The notes beneath the pieces were generated by a model, which searched no databases, was not told where the DNA came from, and saw only the letters and a list, made by a program, of their open reading frames with translations. The translations under genes and the position numbers were made by a program. This document shows, piece after piece, positions 37,342 to 46,139 of a stretch of DNA of 64,000 bases (positions within the stretch are counted from its first letter, which is position 1; each line of letters begins with the position of its first letter). This stretch comes from Clostridiales bacterium (GTDB lineage: Bacteria > Bacillota > Clostridia > Saccharofermentanales > Saccharofermentanaceae): contig JAFWFV010000026.1 of the NCBI GenBank assembly GCA_017515465.1, forward strand, positions 16,173 to 80,172, given 5' to 3'.

Positions 37342-38691
37342 ATGGATAAGAAACTGACAGAAGGAAGACCTCTATCGGTCATACTGAAGTTCATGCTGCC
37401 ACTGATGGTCGGCAACATTTTTCAGCAACTCTATAATCTGGTCGATACTGTAATAGTCGGCAAGTACGTGGGGCCTCAGGCTTTGGCTGCTGTCGGTTCT
37501 ACAGGAACCATCATGTTCTTCATCATCGGCACATGTGCCGGAATGGTAACGGGTTTTTCCATAATCACCAGCCAGAAATACGGGTCGGAAGATCATGACG
37601 GAGTTAAAAGGTCTTTCACAAACGGATTGATCCTGTCGGTTATCCTCATAATCATATCTACGGCAGTTACCGTGCTCCTGATCAGGCAGATCCTGAAGCT
37701 CATGAACACTCCCGAGGATATCTTCGAAATGGCTTACGATTACATCTCGGTCATCTGCTGGGGTATATTTGCGACTGTACTCTACAACTTCTTTTCAGCG
37801 CTTCTCAGAGCGATCGGCAACAGCACGGTCCCTCTCATATCGCTTGTAATGTCTGCCGCCCTGAACGTGGGACTGGATCTGCTCCTTATTGCCAGGTTCA
37901 ATATGGGAACGGCAGGTGCAGCCTATGCCACGATAATTTCCCAGGTCGTATCAGCAATATTCTGCATTATCTACATACTTTGCAGGGTGGAAGTCCTTAC
38001 TCCCGGCAGGCAGCACTGGAAACCCAACAGATACGTTATGCATTCCGAACTGATGCAGGGGATACCGATGGCGCTCCAGACAGGCATCACTGCGTCGGGC
38101 ACCATGATCATGCAGAGCGCGTTTAATCTCTTCGGATCAGTGGCAGTTGCAGGTGTTACCGCTGCCAGCAAGATTCAGGGAATAACTACTCAGGCGATGT
38201 TTACTATAGGTCAGACCATGTCTTCTTATGTCGGACAGAATTTCGGCAAGGAGGACTATAAGAGGATCAGAGACGGTGTAAAGGCCAGTCTGAAGATCTT
38301 CATTGTCTATTCCATCGGGGCAGGGGTTGTAACATATCTTGCTCTTCCTGCGATCCTGCCCGTGTTCTTTGATCAGGGAACTGATATCGGATTATACCTG
38401 CCATGGGCCAGGACATATATCCTCGAATGCACGACCTGCTATTTCTTCCTGTCCATGATCTTCATTTACCGCAGCTCCATACAGGCTATGGGCCACGGCT
38501 TTCTGGCAACGGTCATGGGCGTATCAGAACTGACAGCCAGGGTCTGTGCTTCGTTCACATCAATGTATTTCAGATCATTCTACATTGCAGTAGCCGCAGA
38601 TCCATTTGCCTGGGTCGTAGCAGCCTTGATCGGATGCATCATGTTCTACCGTCTGCTGCCCAGATATGAGAAAAAGCAGGGAAATAGCTGA
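37342..38691 (+). CDS. MATE-family multidrug/toxin efflux protein
   Basis: 449 residues, twelve hydrophobic segments in two halves; typical starts are LMVGNIFQQLYNLVDTVIVGKYVG and, in the second half, GIPMALQTGITASGTMIM. The family exports cationic compounds in exchange for Na+ or H+. The ATG at 37342 has no Shine-Dalgarno sequence, and the other nearby ATGs (37318, 37334) are out of frame and closed quickly. It is the last + gene before the convergent tRNA-Trp. Confidence 0.92.
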   Translation: MDKKLTEGRPLSVILKFMLPLMVGNIFQQLYNLVDTVIVGKYVGPQALAAVGSTGTIMFFIIGTCAGMVTGFSIITSQKYGSEDHDGVKRSFTNGLILSVILIIISTAVTVLLIRQILKLMNTPEDIFEMAYDYISVICWGIFATVLYNFFSALLRAIGNSTVPLISLVMSAALNVGLDLLLIARFNMGTAGAAYATIISQVVSAIFCIIYILCRVEVLTPGRQHWKPNRYVMHSELMQGIPMALQTGITASGTMIMQSAFNLFGSVAVAGVTAASKIQGITTQAMFTIGQTMSSYVGQNFGKEDYKRIRDGVKASLKIFIVYSIGAGVVTYLALPAILPVFFDQGTDIGLYLPWARTYILECTTCYFFLSMIFIYRSSIQAMGHGFLATVMGVSELTARVCASFTSMYFRSFYIAVAADPFAWVVAALIGCIMFYRLLPRYEKKQGNS

Positions 38692-38762
38692 TTTGGTAGA
38701 GAAAACGGTAGTGTAAATGTTTATATTGAGCAAAACTCTACCGAAACCGATCAGATCCCCCC

Positions 38763-38886
38763 TGAAAAATAAAAATCCTTTACAGGCGATCTTTTGACGA
38801 GACCCTGAAAATGAATAAACCCTTTCCGGCGATCTTTGACGAGGTGCGAAGCACCGAGGACGGAGCCGGAAAGGGTTTATGAATTC
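38763..38886 (-). repeat. tRNA-associated palindromic repeat, copy behind tRNA-Trp
   Basis: Directly 3' of tRNA-Trp, read on the minus strand. A full unit (38815-38880) is bounded by perfect 16-bp inverted repeats, ATAAACCCTTTCCGGC (38815-38830) and its complement at 38865-38880, with an inner hairpin GGTGC-TTC-GCACC and the conserved block CTCGTCAAAGATCGCC. A shorter decayed unit (about 38763-38813) keeps CTCGTCAAAAGATCGCC but lacks the inner hairpin. Same family and relative orientation as the array behind tRNA-Leu. The full palindrome ends in a T-rich stretch and could serve as the tRNA terminator. Confidence 0.8.
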
Positions 38887-38961
38887 TGGCAGGGGAGACA
38901 AGATTCGAACTCGCAACCGGTGGTTTTGGAGACCACTGCTCTACCATTGAGCCACTCCCCT
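38887..38961 (-). tRNA. tRNA-Trp (anticodon CCA)
   Basis: On the minus strand the acceptor stem AGGGGAG pairs with CTCCCCT, followed by discriminator G and an encoded CCA (38889-38887). The anticodon stem GTGGT/ACCAC holds the loop CTCCAAA, anticodon CCA. The T-loop is GTTCGAATC. 75 nt including CCA. Confidence 0.96.
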
Positions 38962-38978
38962 AAATTTCAACATTGGTT

Positions 38979-39007
38979 AGTTTAATTGAGAGATTGATAG
39001 ATGTCAA
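38979..39007 (-). promoter_or_regulatory. Promoter of tRNA-Trp
   Basis: On the minus strand TTGACA (39007-39002), a 17-nt spacer and TAAACT (38984-38979), 17 nt upstream of the tRNA. The intergenic region is shared with the divergent proC promoter. Confidence 0.6.
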
Positions 39008-39011
39008 GTAA

Positions 39012-39040
39012 TTGTTACCTATTTTCGTGACTTATATATT
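39012..39040 (+). promoter_or_regulatory. Promoter of the proC operon
   Basis: TTGTTA (39012-39017), 17-nt spacer, TATATT (39035-39040); an alternative perfect TATAAT lies at 39040-39045 with a longer spacer. About 40 nt before the proC ATG and back to back with the tRNA-Trp promoter. Confidence 0.5.
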
Positions 39041-39080
39041 ATAATATATTGAGCTAACTATGAACCAAAGGAGAATCATT

Positions 39081-39881
39081 ATGAATATTGCAGTTATCGG
39101 TACAGGTAATATGGGCCGCGCGCTGGCAAAGGGGTTTGCCAACGGATTTGGAGATGAGGTCAGCCTCTATCTGTTTGATGTTAATCAGGATGCCTCTATC
39201 AAGGCTGCTGAGGAACTTGGAGGCAAGGCATGCTACGACGTAAAGTCCGCTGTTGAGAATGCAGATTACGTCCTGATCGCTGTTAAGCCTGTTAATTTCG
39301 ATGAGGTACTGGCAGGATTTAAGAGCTATCTCAAGCCTGATGCAGTCGTGCTTTCCATCGCTGCGGCAGTTACAGTCGACAGGATCAGACTTATTCTTGG
39401 TGAGGGCAAGCCTTTTGTCAGGATCATGCCCAATACTCCCGCACAGGTAGGATGCGGCGTTTCTGCCGTTTGTCCCGTAGGTCTTACCGAGGCTCAGACC
39501 AATACAGTAATAAAGCTCTTTGAGACATGCGGTGAGGTTATCGTTTGCAAGGAAAAGACACTGGACAATATCGGATGTGTTTCCGGTACAGGTCCTGCAT
39601 ATGTAATGCTTTTTATCGAGGCTATGGCAGACGCAGCTTGTGCTCTTGGTATCAAGAGAGATGATGCTATCAAGATCGCTGCTGCTACCGTTATGGGTTC
39701 AGGCAAGCTCTGCCTCGAATCAGGCGAACACCCTGCAGTTCTTAAGGACAGGGTATGCTCTCCCGGAGGAACGACTATTGCAGGCGTCAAGGCTCTCGAG
39801 GAGAATGGCCTCAGGAATGCCGTTATCAAGGCTGTTGATGCTGCTGCAGAGAGAACAAAGCAGATGAAGTCAGGTAACTGA
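39081..39881 (+). CDS. proC: Pyrroline-5-carboxylate reductase
   Basis: 266 residues. The ATG at 39081 is chosen because AAAGGAG lies 7 nt upstream and the NAD(P) motif IGTGNMG then begins at residue 6; an ATG at 39060 would place the ribosome binding site inside the gene. The C-terminal dimerisation part has SGTGPAYVMLFIEAMADAA and CSPGGTTIAGVKALEENG, typical of ProC. It performs the last step of proline synthesis. rnhA starts 2 nt after the stop. Confidence 0.94.
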   Translation: MNIAVIGTGNMGRALAKGFANGFGDEVSLYLFDVNQDASIKAAEELGGKACYDVKSAVENADYVLIAVKPVNFDEVLAGFKSYLKPDAVVLSIAAAVTVDRIRLILGEGKPFVRIMPNTPAQVGCGVSAVCPVGLTEAQTNTVIKLFETCGEVIVCKEKTLDNIGCVSGTGPAYVMLFIEAMADAACALGIKRDDAIKIAAATVMGSGKLCLESGEHPAVLKDRVCSPGGTTIAGVKALEENGLRNAVIKAVDAAAERTKQMKSGN

Positions 39882-39883
39882 TA

Positions 39884-40336
39884 ATGCCGGATAACAGATT
39901 GTCCAGGGTTACGATCTATACTGACGGTGCCTGTTCAGGCAATCCCGGCCCCGGCGGCTGGGCTGCTATCCTCATGGCAGGAGGCAAGTCCAAGGAACTT
40001 TGCGGGGGCGAGGAATCCACTACCAATAACAGGATGGAGCTCCTGGCCGTTATCAACGGTCTCAAGGCTCTGACCAGACCTTGCGAGGTGGATCTGTATT
40101 CTGACAGCGCTTATGTTGTTAATGCTTTCCTGCAGAACTGGATCGGAAAGTGGGCAAAGAACGGCTGGCGCAACAGTGCAAAGGCAGAGGTTGCCAATGT
40201 TGACCTTTGGAAGGAACTTCTCGAGCTTACCAAAGTCCACAAGGTCAATTTCATAAAGGTAAAGGGTCACGCTGATAACGAGTTCAACAACAGGTGTGAC
40301 GAACTTGCCGTAAAATGTTCTAGAGAGTTTAAGTAA
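39884..40336 (+). CDS. rnhA: Ribonuclease HI
   Basis: 150 residues, normal length. The four catalytic acids are visible: Asp in YTDGACSGNPGPGGW, Glu in NNRMELLAV, Asp in LYSDSAYV and Asp in GHADNEFNN. It cleaves the RNA strand of RNA-DNA hybrids. It sits in the tight run proC-rnhA-nudF-ftsK. Confidence 0.95.
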   Translation: MPDNRLSRVTIYTDGACSGNPGPGGWAAILMAGGKSKELCGGEESTTNNRMELLAVINGLKALTRPCEVDLYSDSAYVVNAFLQNWIGKWAKNGWRNSAKAEVANVDLWKELLELTKVHKVNFIKVKGHADNEFNNRCDELAVKCSREFK

Positions 40337-40346
40337 AGGCACATAA

Positions 40347-40907
40347 ATGGGCAGAAACGATTGCAGTGACAGTGAATTAACCGAACAGATACTTTCCTCC
40401 AGGAAAGTATTCTCCGGCCGTGTCTTTGACTGCGAGGTAAGACAGGTCGAACTTCACGGCGGGATAAAGGCCGAGAGGGAGATCGTCGTACATACCGGAG
40501 GAGCATGCATCATTCCTGTTGATTCTGACCTTAACTGCTATATGGTAAAGCAGTACAGGAGCGGTGTTCAGGAGATCCTTATGGAGGTTCCGGCAGGCAA
40601 GATCGAACCTGGCGAGGATCCTATGGAATGTGCGTCCCGTGAGATAGTTGAGGAGACAGGCTATGAGGCAGGTAAGATCGATCCTCTGGGTTATATTGTT
40701 GCAACGCCTGCTTACTGTTCTGAAAAGATCCACATGTATCTCGGAACTGATCTCAGATTTAAGGGTGCAAATACCGATGACGGTGAATTTCTGGGAGTTA
40801 CCAAGGTCCCTCTTGCTGAACTGGTCGAAATGTGTGACAGTGGAGAGATAACTGACAGCAAGACTACCGTCTGCATATATAAAGCGGCAGGGAGGTTGCT
40901 CAAATGA
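40347..40907 (+). CDS. nudF: ADP-ribose pyrophosphatase (NUDIX hydrolase)
   Basis: 186 residues. A complete NUDIX box is present: GKIEPGEDPMECASREIVEE continuing to TGY. The preceding MEVPAGKIE and the following VATPAYCSEKIHMYL match the ADP-sugar pyrophosphatase group. It hydrolyses ADP-ribose to AMP and ribose 5-phosphate. It overlaps ftsK by 4 nt. Confidence 0.9.
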   Translation: MGRNDCSDSELTEQILSSRKVFSGRVFDCEVRQVELHGGIKAEREIVVHTGGACIIPVDSDLNCYMVKQYRSGVQEILMEVPAGKIEPGEDPMECASREIVEETGYEAGKIDPLGYIVATPAYCSEKIHMYLGTDLRFKGANTDDGEFLGVTKVPLAELVEMCDSGEITDSKTTVCIYKAAGRLLK

Positions 40908-43723
40908 GTTCTAAATCCTTTGACGGCAGACAGGAAGTAACAGGTATTCTGCTGTTTTTCCTCGGCATCATACTAATGCTCATGTTCTATCTGCCTGCTG
41001 ATGTAACGGGTTCCCTCGGTGCATTTATCAAGACGCTGGGATTTGGCCTGATCGGTGTTATGGCTTACGGCATTCCTGTTCTGCTCATCTATATGGCAAT
41101 CGATTATTTCTTTGAAAAGAGAGAGGGAGTATCCAAGGTCAGGGTACGTTCTGTCCTGCTCCTGATCGTATGCATATCAGCTTTCCTGTCAGTAGTATCA
41201 ATGGATTTCGAGTACTTCGAAAAGATCTGTATGAACGACAATGGTACTGCATCTGCGTGGAAGGCTCTTACTAACCTGTGGGAATCAGGCCTGGACAGAT
41301 CGATAATATCCAATCCCGCAGCATCTTCCAATGCGATCGCAGGCGGTCTTATCGGAGGCGGTATTGCCGTTGCACTTAACAGAGTTCTGGGCACCCTCAT
41401 TGCAGGAATCGCCGTTGCAGTATTCTTTGTAGCTCAGCTGATCCTCGTTTTCCACGTGTCGATCAAGAAGTCTGCACAGAAGACTGCTAAGGTCATCAAG
41501 ACACAGACCACCAGAGTCTATCAGAACATGAACAGGGCCAGACAGGAGAGGCAGGAGAGACCTCAGGGAGGTTACTTCGGCCCTGTAGCTGGCCCTTCTC
41601 CTTTTGTAAATAACAACAAACAGGTCCATGTTAACGCCGGCGTCAACACCGGACTCCCTAATGCTGAATACGATCCTTTCAATACCAGGCTTCCTGTAGA
41701 CGGAAAATCCGGATTCATCGATGTATCTGCAAAGGAATTCGGTGCAGATACTACGCCTCATCCCGACACGCTTAACTATGGTGAGAAGACATACCATGTT
41801 CCTGAGGAGCAGAACATGGCAGATTTCTCTTACACTCCGCTTCCCAAGAATCCTCCTCTGCATAAGAAGGGAACTATGGAAGTACCTTCATTCCTGGACA
41901 ACAGACAGAAGGACTTCTTTGATCTCTCTGACGATAAAACGGACAGCCGTGACGATGAAATGCCTTATGAGGTTACATCAGGTGCGAATACGACTATCAG
42001 GAGACCTAGGATCGATCCTGATTCCATCGGTCCCGTTGAGGATGATTACTCATCTTACACAGAGGAACCCCTCCCTGTAAGCCGCCCTGTCCGTGAGACC
42101 AGACCTGAACCGGTTGATGAACAGATAACGATCAACAAAGCTAATACTCAGGACGGTTACAGCGAGACTGAAGGCCGTCTGATCGATACCAGCAAGGCAG
42201 AGGGTAACGCAACGGTCGACGTTCCGTCACCCAGAAAGCATGTATCCAAGAAATATGCTGTATATAAGCCTGCTCCTGCCAAGCTCCTGTCTTCTGACGA
42301 TAAATCAGTATCATCTGCCAATACCAACCAGGAACTCAGGGAAAAGGCAGCAACACTCGAGGAAGCCTTGAGGAGTTTCGGCATCGAAGCAAAGGTCATC
42401 AACATAACTCATGGCCCTGCCATTACCAGGTTTGAGCTCACACTGGCTACAGGAACCAAGGTTCAGAGAGTTCTTTCGCTCCAGGATGATATCCAGATGG
42501 CAATGGCTGCTTATTCAGTCAGGATCGAGGCGCCCATCCCCGGCAAGAGTGCCATCGGCATCGAGATCCCTAATGACAAGACTCAGGCTGTCCATCTGAG
42601 AGGCCTCATCGAAGATTCCAAGTTCAGATCTACTTCGCCTCTTACAGTTGCCCTGGGCAGGGATATCCCCGGCAAGCCCATCTACTGCGATCTGGCCAAG
42701 ATGCCCCATCTGCTCATTGCAGGTCAGACGGGTTCAGGTAAGTCCGTATGTATCAATACGATCCTGTGCAGCATCCTGTGTAAGACTTCTCCCGATGATG
42801 TCAGGCTCATAATGGTCGACCCCAAGGTCGTAGAGCTTTCCATCTATAACGGCATACCTCATCTCATTATGCCTGTCGTTACTGACCCTAAGAAGGTTTC
42901 CAATATCCTTAAGTGGGCGGTAGTCGAGATGGAGAGGAGATACAGGCTCTTTTCTGAATCTGACGTCAGGAACCTCGACGGATATAACGAATATCTCAAG
43001 TACAACGGCGAAAAGCCATTGCCGCTCATTCTTATAATCATCGATGAGCTTGCAGACCTCATGACCGTTGCCAGCAAGGATGTTGAGACTCAGATATCCA
43101 GACTGGCTGCCAAGGCGAGAGCTGCAGGTCTGCATCTGATCATTGCGACACAGAGACCTTCCGTTGACGTAATCACGGGTGTCATCAAGGCCAACCTGCC
43201 TTCCAGGATCGCTTTCTCCGTTGCATCTGGCGTGGACAGCAGAACGATCCTCGACCAGGTCGGTGCTGAAAAACTCCTCGGTAAGGGCGATATGCTCTAT
43301 TTCCCCGGATCTGCTCCCAAGCCCGTCAGAGGACAGGGTGTATTTGTATCTGATGCGGAGGTTGAATCTATCGTATCGTTCCTCAAGAATAATTACGGAT
43401 CCATGTATGATGAAGAGATCATCGACAAGGTCAACAGCGGTGTCGCGTCTGGAGAAAGTGATTCATCAACGGGCGATAATCAGGGTTCAGGTTCAGGAGA
43501 GGATGATCTCTTCGAGCAGGCTGTAGATGTTGTCATTGAATACGGCTCTGCCAGCTCATCAATACTCCAGAGGAGACTGGGAGTTGGATATCCCAGAGCA
43601 TCCAGACTTATAGACCTGCTGGAAAAGAAAGGTATTATAGGTCCTTTCGAGGGCAGCAAGCCCCGTAAGGTACTAGTTACCCAGGTCGAATGGCTGGAGA
43701 TGAAAGCCAAGGGAGGCAAGTAA
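40904..43723 (+). CDS. ftsK: DNA translocase FtsK/SpoIIIE
   Basis: 939 residues. The N-terminal domain has about four to five membrane helices (~residues 10-200). A long variable linker (~205-450) follows, then the motor with Walker A GQTGSGKSVCIN and the LIIIDELADLM Walker B, the ATQRPSVDVITGVIKANLPSRIAF motif split over the RecA-like core, and a C-terminal gamma winged helix (SSILQRRLGVGYPRASRLID). It pumps chromosomal DNA through the division or sporulation septum. Overlaps: 4 nt with nudF, 1 nt with pncC. Confidence 0.95.
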   Translation: MSSKSFDGRQEVTGILLFFLGIILMLMFYLPADVTGSLGAFIKTLGFGLIGVMAYGIPVLLIYMAIDYFFEKREGVSKVRVRSVLLLIVCISAFLSVVSMDFEYFEKICMNDNGTASAWKALTNLWESGLDRSIISNPAASSNAIAGGLIGGGIAVALNRVLGTLIAGIAVAVFFVAQLILVFHVSIKKSAQKTAKVIKTQTTRVYQNMNRARQERQERPQGGYFGPVAGPSPFVNNNKQVHVNAGVNTGLPNAEYDPFNTRLPVDGKSGFIDVSAKEFGADTTPHPDTLNYGEKTYHVPEEQNMADFSYTPLPKNPPLHKKGTMEVPSFLDNRQKDFFDLSDDKTDSRDDEMPYEVTSGANTTIRRPRIDPDSIGPVEDDYSSYTEEPLPVSRPVRETRPEPVDEQITINKANTQDGYSETEGRLIDTSKAEGNATVDVPSPRKHVSKKYAVYKPAPAKLLSSDDKSVSSANTNQELREKAATLEEALRSFGIEAKVINITHGPAITRFELTLATGTKVQRVLSLQDDIQMAMAAYSVRIEAPIPGKSAIGIEIPNDKTQAVHLRGLIEDSKFRSTSPLTVALGRDIPGKPIYCDLAKMPHLLIAGQTGSGKSVCINTILCSILCKTSPDDVRLIMVDPKVVELSIYNGIPHLIMPVVTDPKKVSNILKWAVVEMERRYRLFSESDVRNLDGYNEYLKYNGEKPLPLILIIIDELADLMTVASKDVETQISRLAAKARAAGLHLIIATQRPSVDVITGVIKANLPSRIAFSVASGVDSRTILDQVGAEKLLGKGDMLYFPGSAPKPVRGQGVFVSDAEVESIVSFLKNNYGSMYDEEIIDKVNSGVASGESDSSTGDNQGSGSGEDDLFEQAVDVVIEYGSASSSILQRRLGVGYPRASRLIDLLEKKGIIGPFEGSKPRKVLVTQVEWLEMKAKGGK

Positions 43724-44199
43724 TGAGCATTAACGACAAGGCTATGGAGATCGTCAGACTCTTAACTGAAAAAGATATGACCGTTGCTTTTGCCGAGAGC
43801 CTGACAGGCGGGATGATATCTGCAGAGTTGGTTGGAGTACCCGGTGCATCCTCGTGTTTTGACGGAAGCGTCGTTTCTTATTCCAATGAGGTCAAGCACA
43901 GACTCCTGGAAGTTGATGAAGATGTATTAAAAAACTACGGAGCCGTGTCTGAACTTTGTGCAAAACAAATGGCATCAGGAGTCAGGAAACTGATACAATC
44001 TGATATTGCCGTATCTGTAACCGGCATCGCAGGTCCTGCAGGTGGTTCTGATCTGAAACCGGTCGGAACCGTGTACATAGGACTTGCTGCAGAAGGTGTT
44101 AACCTGGCGAAGCATTTCGTCTTTGACGGGGACCGGGAGAGCATCAGGAAGCAGACGGTGGAAGAAGCCTTTAACATGGTGCTTCAGCAATTGGTATGA
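43723..44199 (+). CDS. pncC: Nicotinamide-nucleotide amidohydrolase (CinA C-terminal domain)
   Basis: 158 residues from the ATG at 43723, which overlaps the ftsK stop (TAATG). Typical CinA-C motifs: FAESLTGGMISAELVGVPGAS, SVVSYSNEVKH and VTGIAGPAGGSDLKPVGTVYIG in part. Stand-alone proteins of this size deamidate nicotinamide mononucleotide to nicotinate mononucleotide. It lacks the N-terminal MoCF-like domain of full CinA. It overlaps murJ by 4 nt. Confidence 0.92.
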   Translation: MSINDKAMEIVRLLTEKDMTVAFAESLTGGMISAELVGVPGASSCFDGSVVSYSNEVKHRLLEVDEDVLKNYGAVSELCAKQMASGVRKLIQSDIAVSVTGIAGPAGGSDLKPVGTVYIGLAAEGVNLAKHFVFDGDRESIRKQTVEEAFNMVLQQLV

Positions 44200-45803
44200 C
44201 AGAAGAACGAAAGTCTTATTTGGAGAGAAGGAGAAGCGGAATATCCTCCGCAAAGATCGCGACCTTTATCGTAATGGTCGGGCTTATCCTATCCAAAGGT
44301 TCCGGTTTTATACGTGATATCGTAGTAAGCCACAGGTTCGACAGCACATACCGTGATGCATTTACACTGGCATTTACTATCCCGGATCTTTTCTACAATC
44401 TGATCATCGGCGGTGCGGTATATTCATCCATCGCTCCTTACATGTCAGGTTCTCTTGCAGTCCACGAGGAAAAGCGCGGCGTCAGGACCATCAGCATATT
44501 CATTTCCGTTATATCTGTGGTCATGATCGTTGTATGTGTTCTCGGAACGGTGTTTTCCGGACCTTTATATCAGCTCTATGCAATGAACAAGAGCAAGATC
44601 ACTCCCGAGACACTGGAGCTTGCTGCATCTGCTTCCAAGCTGTTGTTCCCGCAGATCTTCTTTATGATGCTCGCTGCTCTTTCCATGGCTATCCTGAACG
44701 CTTACAGAAGGTTTAACCAGACTGCTCTGGCACCGTTCCTCTATAATGTCTTCGTCATTCTGGCGATATATTTCCTGGCAGGCAACTCCGAGCACAAGCT
44801 CATGCTCACAACAGGAGGCATCCTGATAGCATCAGTCATATATTTCCTCTATCAGTACATCATAGGATTTGATAAACTGAAACAGTTCAGATTCCTGTTC
44901 ATTCCATCTGACAAGGAATTCCATAAGCTGTTGAGAAGGGCGCTGCCCATCATGTTCTCCACATCAGTTGTTCAGATCAACGTTATCGTTCTCAATTATT
45001 TCGCAGGAGACTTCGGCGAAGGCGTCATCTATGCTCTCAGGAATGCATCCACCATCTGGCAGATACCCTACGGCATATTTACCGTTGCGATAAGTACGAT
45101 AATGACTCCTAACATTGCAGCTTCTTTTGAGGCCAAGAGATATAAGGATACGTCGGAATACCTGTCCAACAGTCTCAGGAGTGCGCTGTTCATTGCGCTC
45201 CCCTGTGCAGGATTCATGGCTGTCATGAGCACGGATGTAGTCAAAGCGATCTATCAGTGGTCTTCGAACTATACAGATGAGAATGCATCTGCAGCAGCAG
45301 TATTCCTGGTAGGATACTGTTTTGCGATAATCACCCATTCAGTTGTTCATCTCTATAATCAAGCCTTTAATTCCATTGGCAGGACCAAGATTCCTCTGCT
45401 CGCTGGATGTATCGGTCTCATTTCCAATCCTCTGGTATGCATCCTTCTCAAGGGATTAGGATTAGGTCCAATATCTCTTACCATCGCATATTCCGTTACT
45501 TCCGTGCTTCAGATGCTCGTACTTCTGTTCGTTTATAAGAGGGACAAGGCTATCGCACCTCATAACGTTTTCGGATCCATATTAAAGAGCATAATCTGCA
45601 TGCTCATCATGTGCATCGTAGTATTCCTGATAGATATGTTTATCCCGGGAACAGGCTCCAAGATCACGCAGCTTCTGATCATATCCGTCAAGGGACTTGT
45701 AGCTGTCATCTTCTATTTCGGATTTGCTTTCCTGTTCAAGATGGACGAGGCTACATACTGGGTAAAGTGGGTCAAGAACAAGGTTATGAGAAAGAGATCT
45801 TAA
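44196..45803 (+). CDS. murJ: Lipid II flippase MurJ/MviN
   Basis: 535 residues, about 14 hydrophobic segments. The N-terminal SKGSGFIRDIVVSHRFDSTYRDAFTLAF region, with FTIPDLFYNLI, is characteristic of the MviN/MurJ branch of the MOP superfamily. It flips the peptidoglycan precursor lipid II to the outer face of the membrane. It closes the coupled run nudF-ftsK-pncC-murJ; all overlaps are 1-4 nt. Confidence 0.92.
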   Translation: MTEERKSYLERRRSGISSAKIATFIVMVGLILSKGSGFIRDIVVSHRFDSTYRDAFTLAFTIPDLFYNLIIGGAVYSSIAPYMSGSLAVHEEKRGVRTISIFISVISVVMIVVCVLGTVFSGPLYQLYAMNKSKITPETLELAASASKLLFPQIFFMMLAALSMAILNAYRRFNQTALAPFLYNVFVILAIYFLAGNSEHKLMLTTGGILIASVIYFLYQYIIGFDKLKQFRFLFIPSDKEFHKLLRRALPIMFSTSVVQINVIVLNYFAGDFGEGVIYALRNASTIWQIPYGIFTVAISTIMTPNIAASFEAKRYKDTSEYLSNSLRSALFIALPCAGFMAVMSTDVVKAIYQWSSNYTDENASAAAVFLVGYCFAIITHSVVHLYNQAFNSIGRTKIPLLAGCIGLISNPLVCILLKGLGLGPISLTIAYSVTSVLQMLVLLFVYKRDKAIAPHNVFGSILKSIICMLIMCIVVFLIDMFIPGTGSKITQLLIISVKGLVAVIFYFGFAFLFKMDEATYWVKWVKNKVMRKRS

Positions 45804-45814
45804 GACTGCGATAC

Positions 45815-45843
45815 TTGACCTTCCTATTTCTTTTTGTTATATT
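45815..45843 (+). promoter_or_regulatory. Promoter of the T-box/leuA transcript
   Basis: TTGACC (45815-45820), 17-nt spacer, TATATT (45838-45843), with TG at 45835-45836 giving an extended -10. It predicts a start near 45850, just before the T-box stem I. Confidence 0.75.
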
Positions 45844-45849
45844 GCATTT

Positions 45850-46129
45850 AATAATCAAAGGCGTTGAAGAGGACTAGTATCCGGTTTCAGTACTTACAGA
45901 GAAATGTCGGTCGGTGCGAGACATCAAGGATCTGAACTGAAGAACTCACCTCGGAGCTGTCCGGTTGAAGGATTACTGGTAGACCGGAACGTATGAGTCC
46001 CACGTTACAGGGACAGGATATCGATCAGGTGATCTGTATCCGCAAAGAGCACTCAATGGCGAGTGAAATAGAGTGGTACCGCGAACGCCCCTTCGTCTCT
46101 ATGAACAGGAGAGAAGGGGCTTATATATT
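45850..46129 (+). promoter_or_regulatory. Leucine-specific T-box leader
   Basis: A tRNA-sensing leader in front of leuA. Stem I elements are visible: the AGAGA-box side near 45897-45905, the distal loop motif GGTCGGTGCGAGAC (45909-45922) and a specifier loop GAA-CTC-ACC with the codon CTC (Leu) at 45945-45947. The T-box itself is GAGTGGTACCGCG (46071-46083); its TGGT bulge fits the 3' end ACCA of tRNA-Leu, and the tRNA-Leu in this window has discriminator A. The competing hairpin is GCCCCTTC (46087-46094) with GAAGGGGC (46113-46120), extended by TCTCT/GGAGA. It is followed by TTATATATT rather than a T run. Uncharged tRNA-Leu should increase leuA expression. Confidence 0.9.
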
Positions 46130-46139
46130 GGAGGTACAT

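Noticed and set aside
38695..38742. Inverted repeat GGTAGAG/CTCTACC after the MATE gene as a terminator
   Set aside because: Stem of only seven pairs with a 34-nt loop and no T run.
45993..46139. N-terminal extension of leuA by 49 codons
   Set aside because: This segment is the T-box leader; the ATG at 46140 has its own ribosome binding site.
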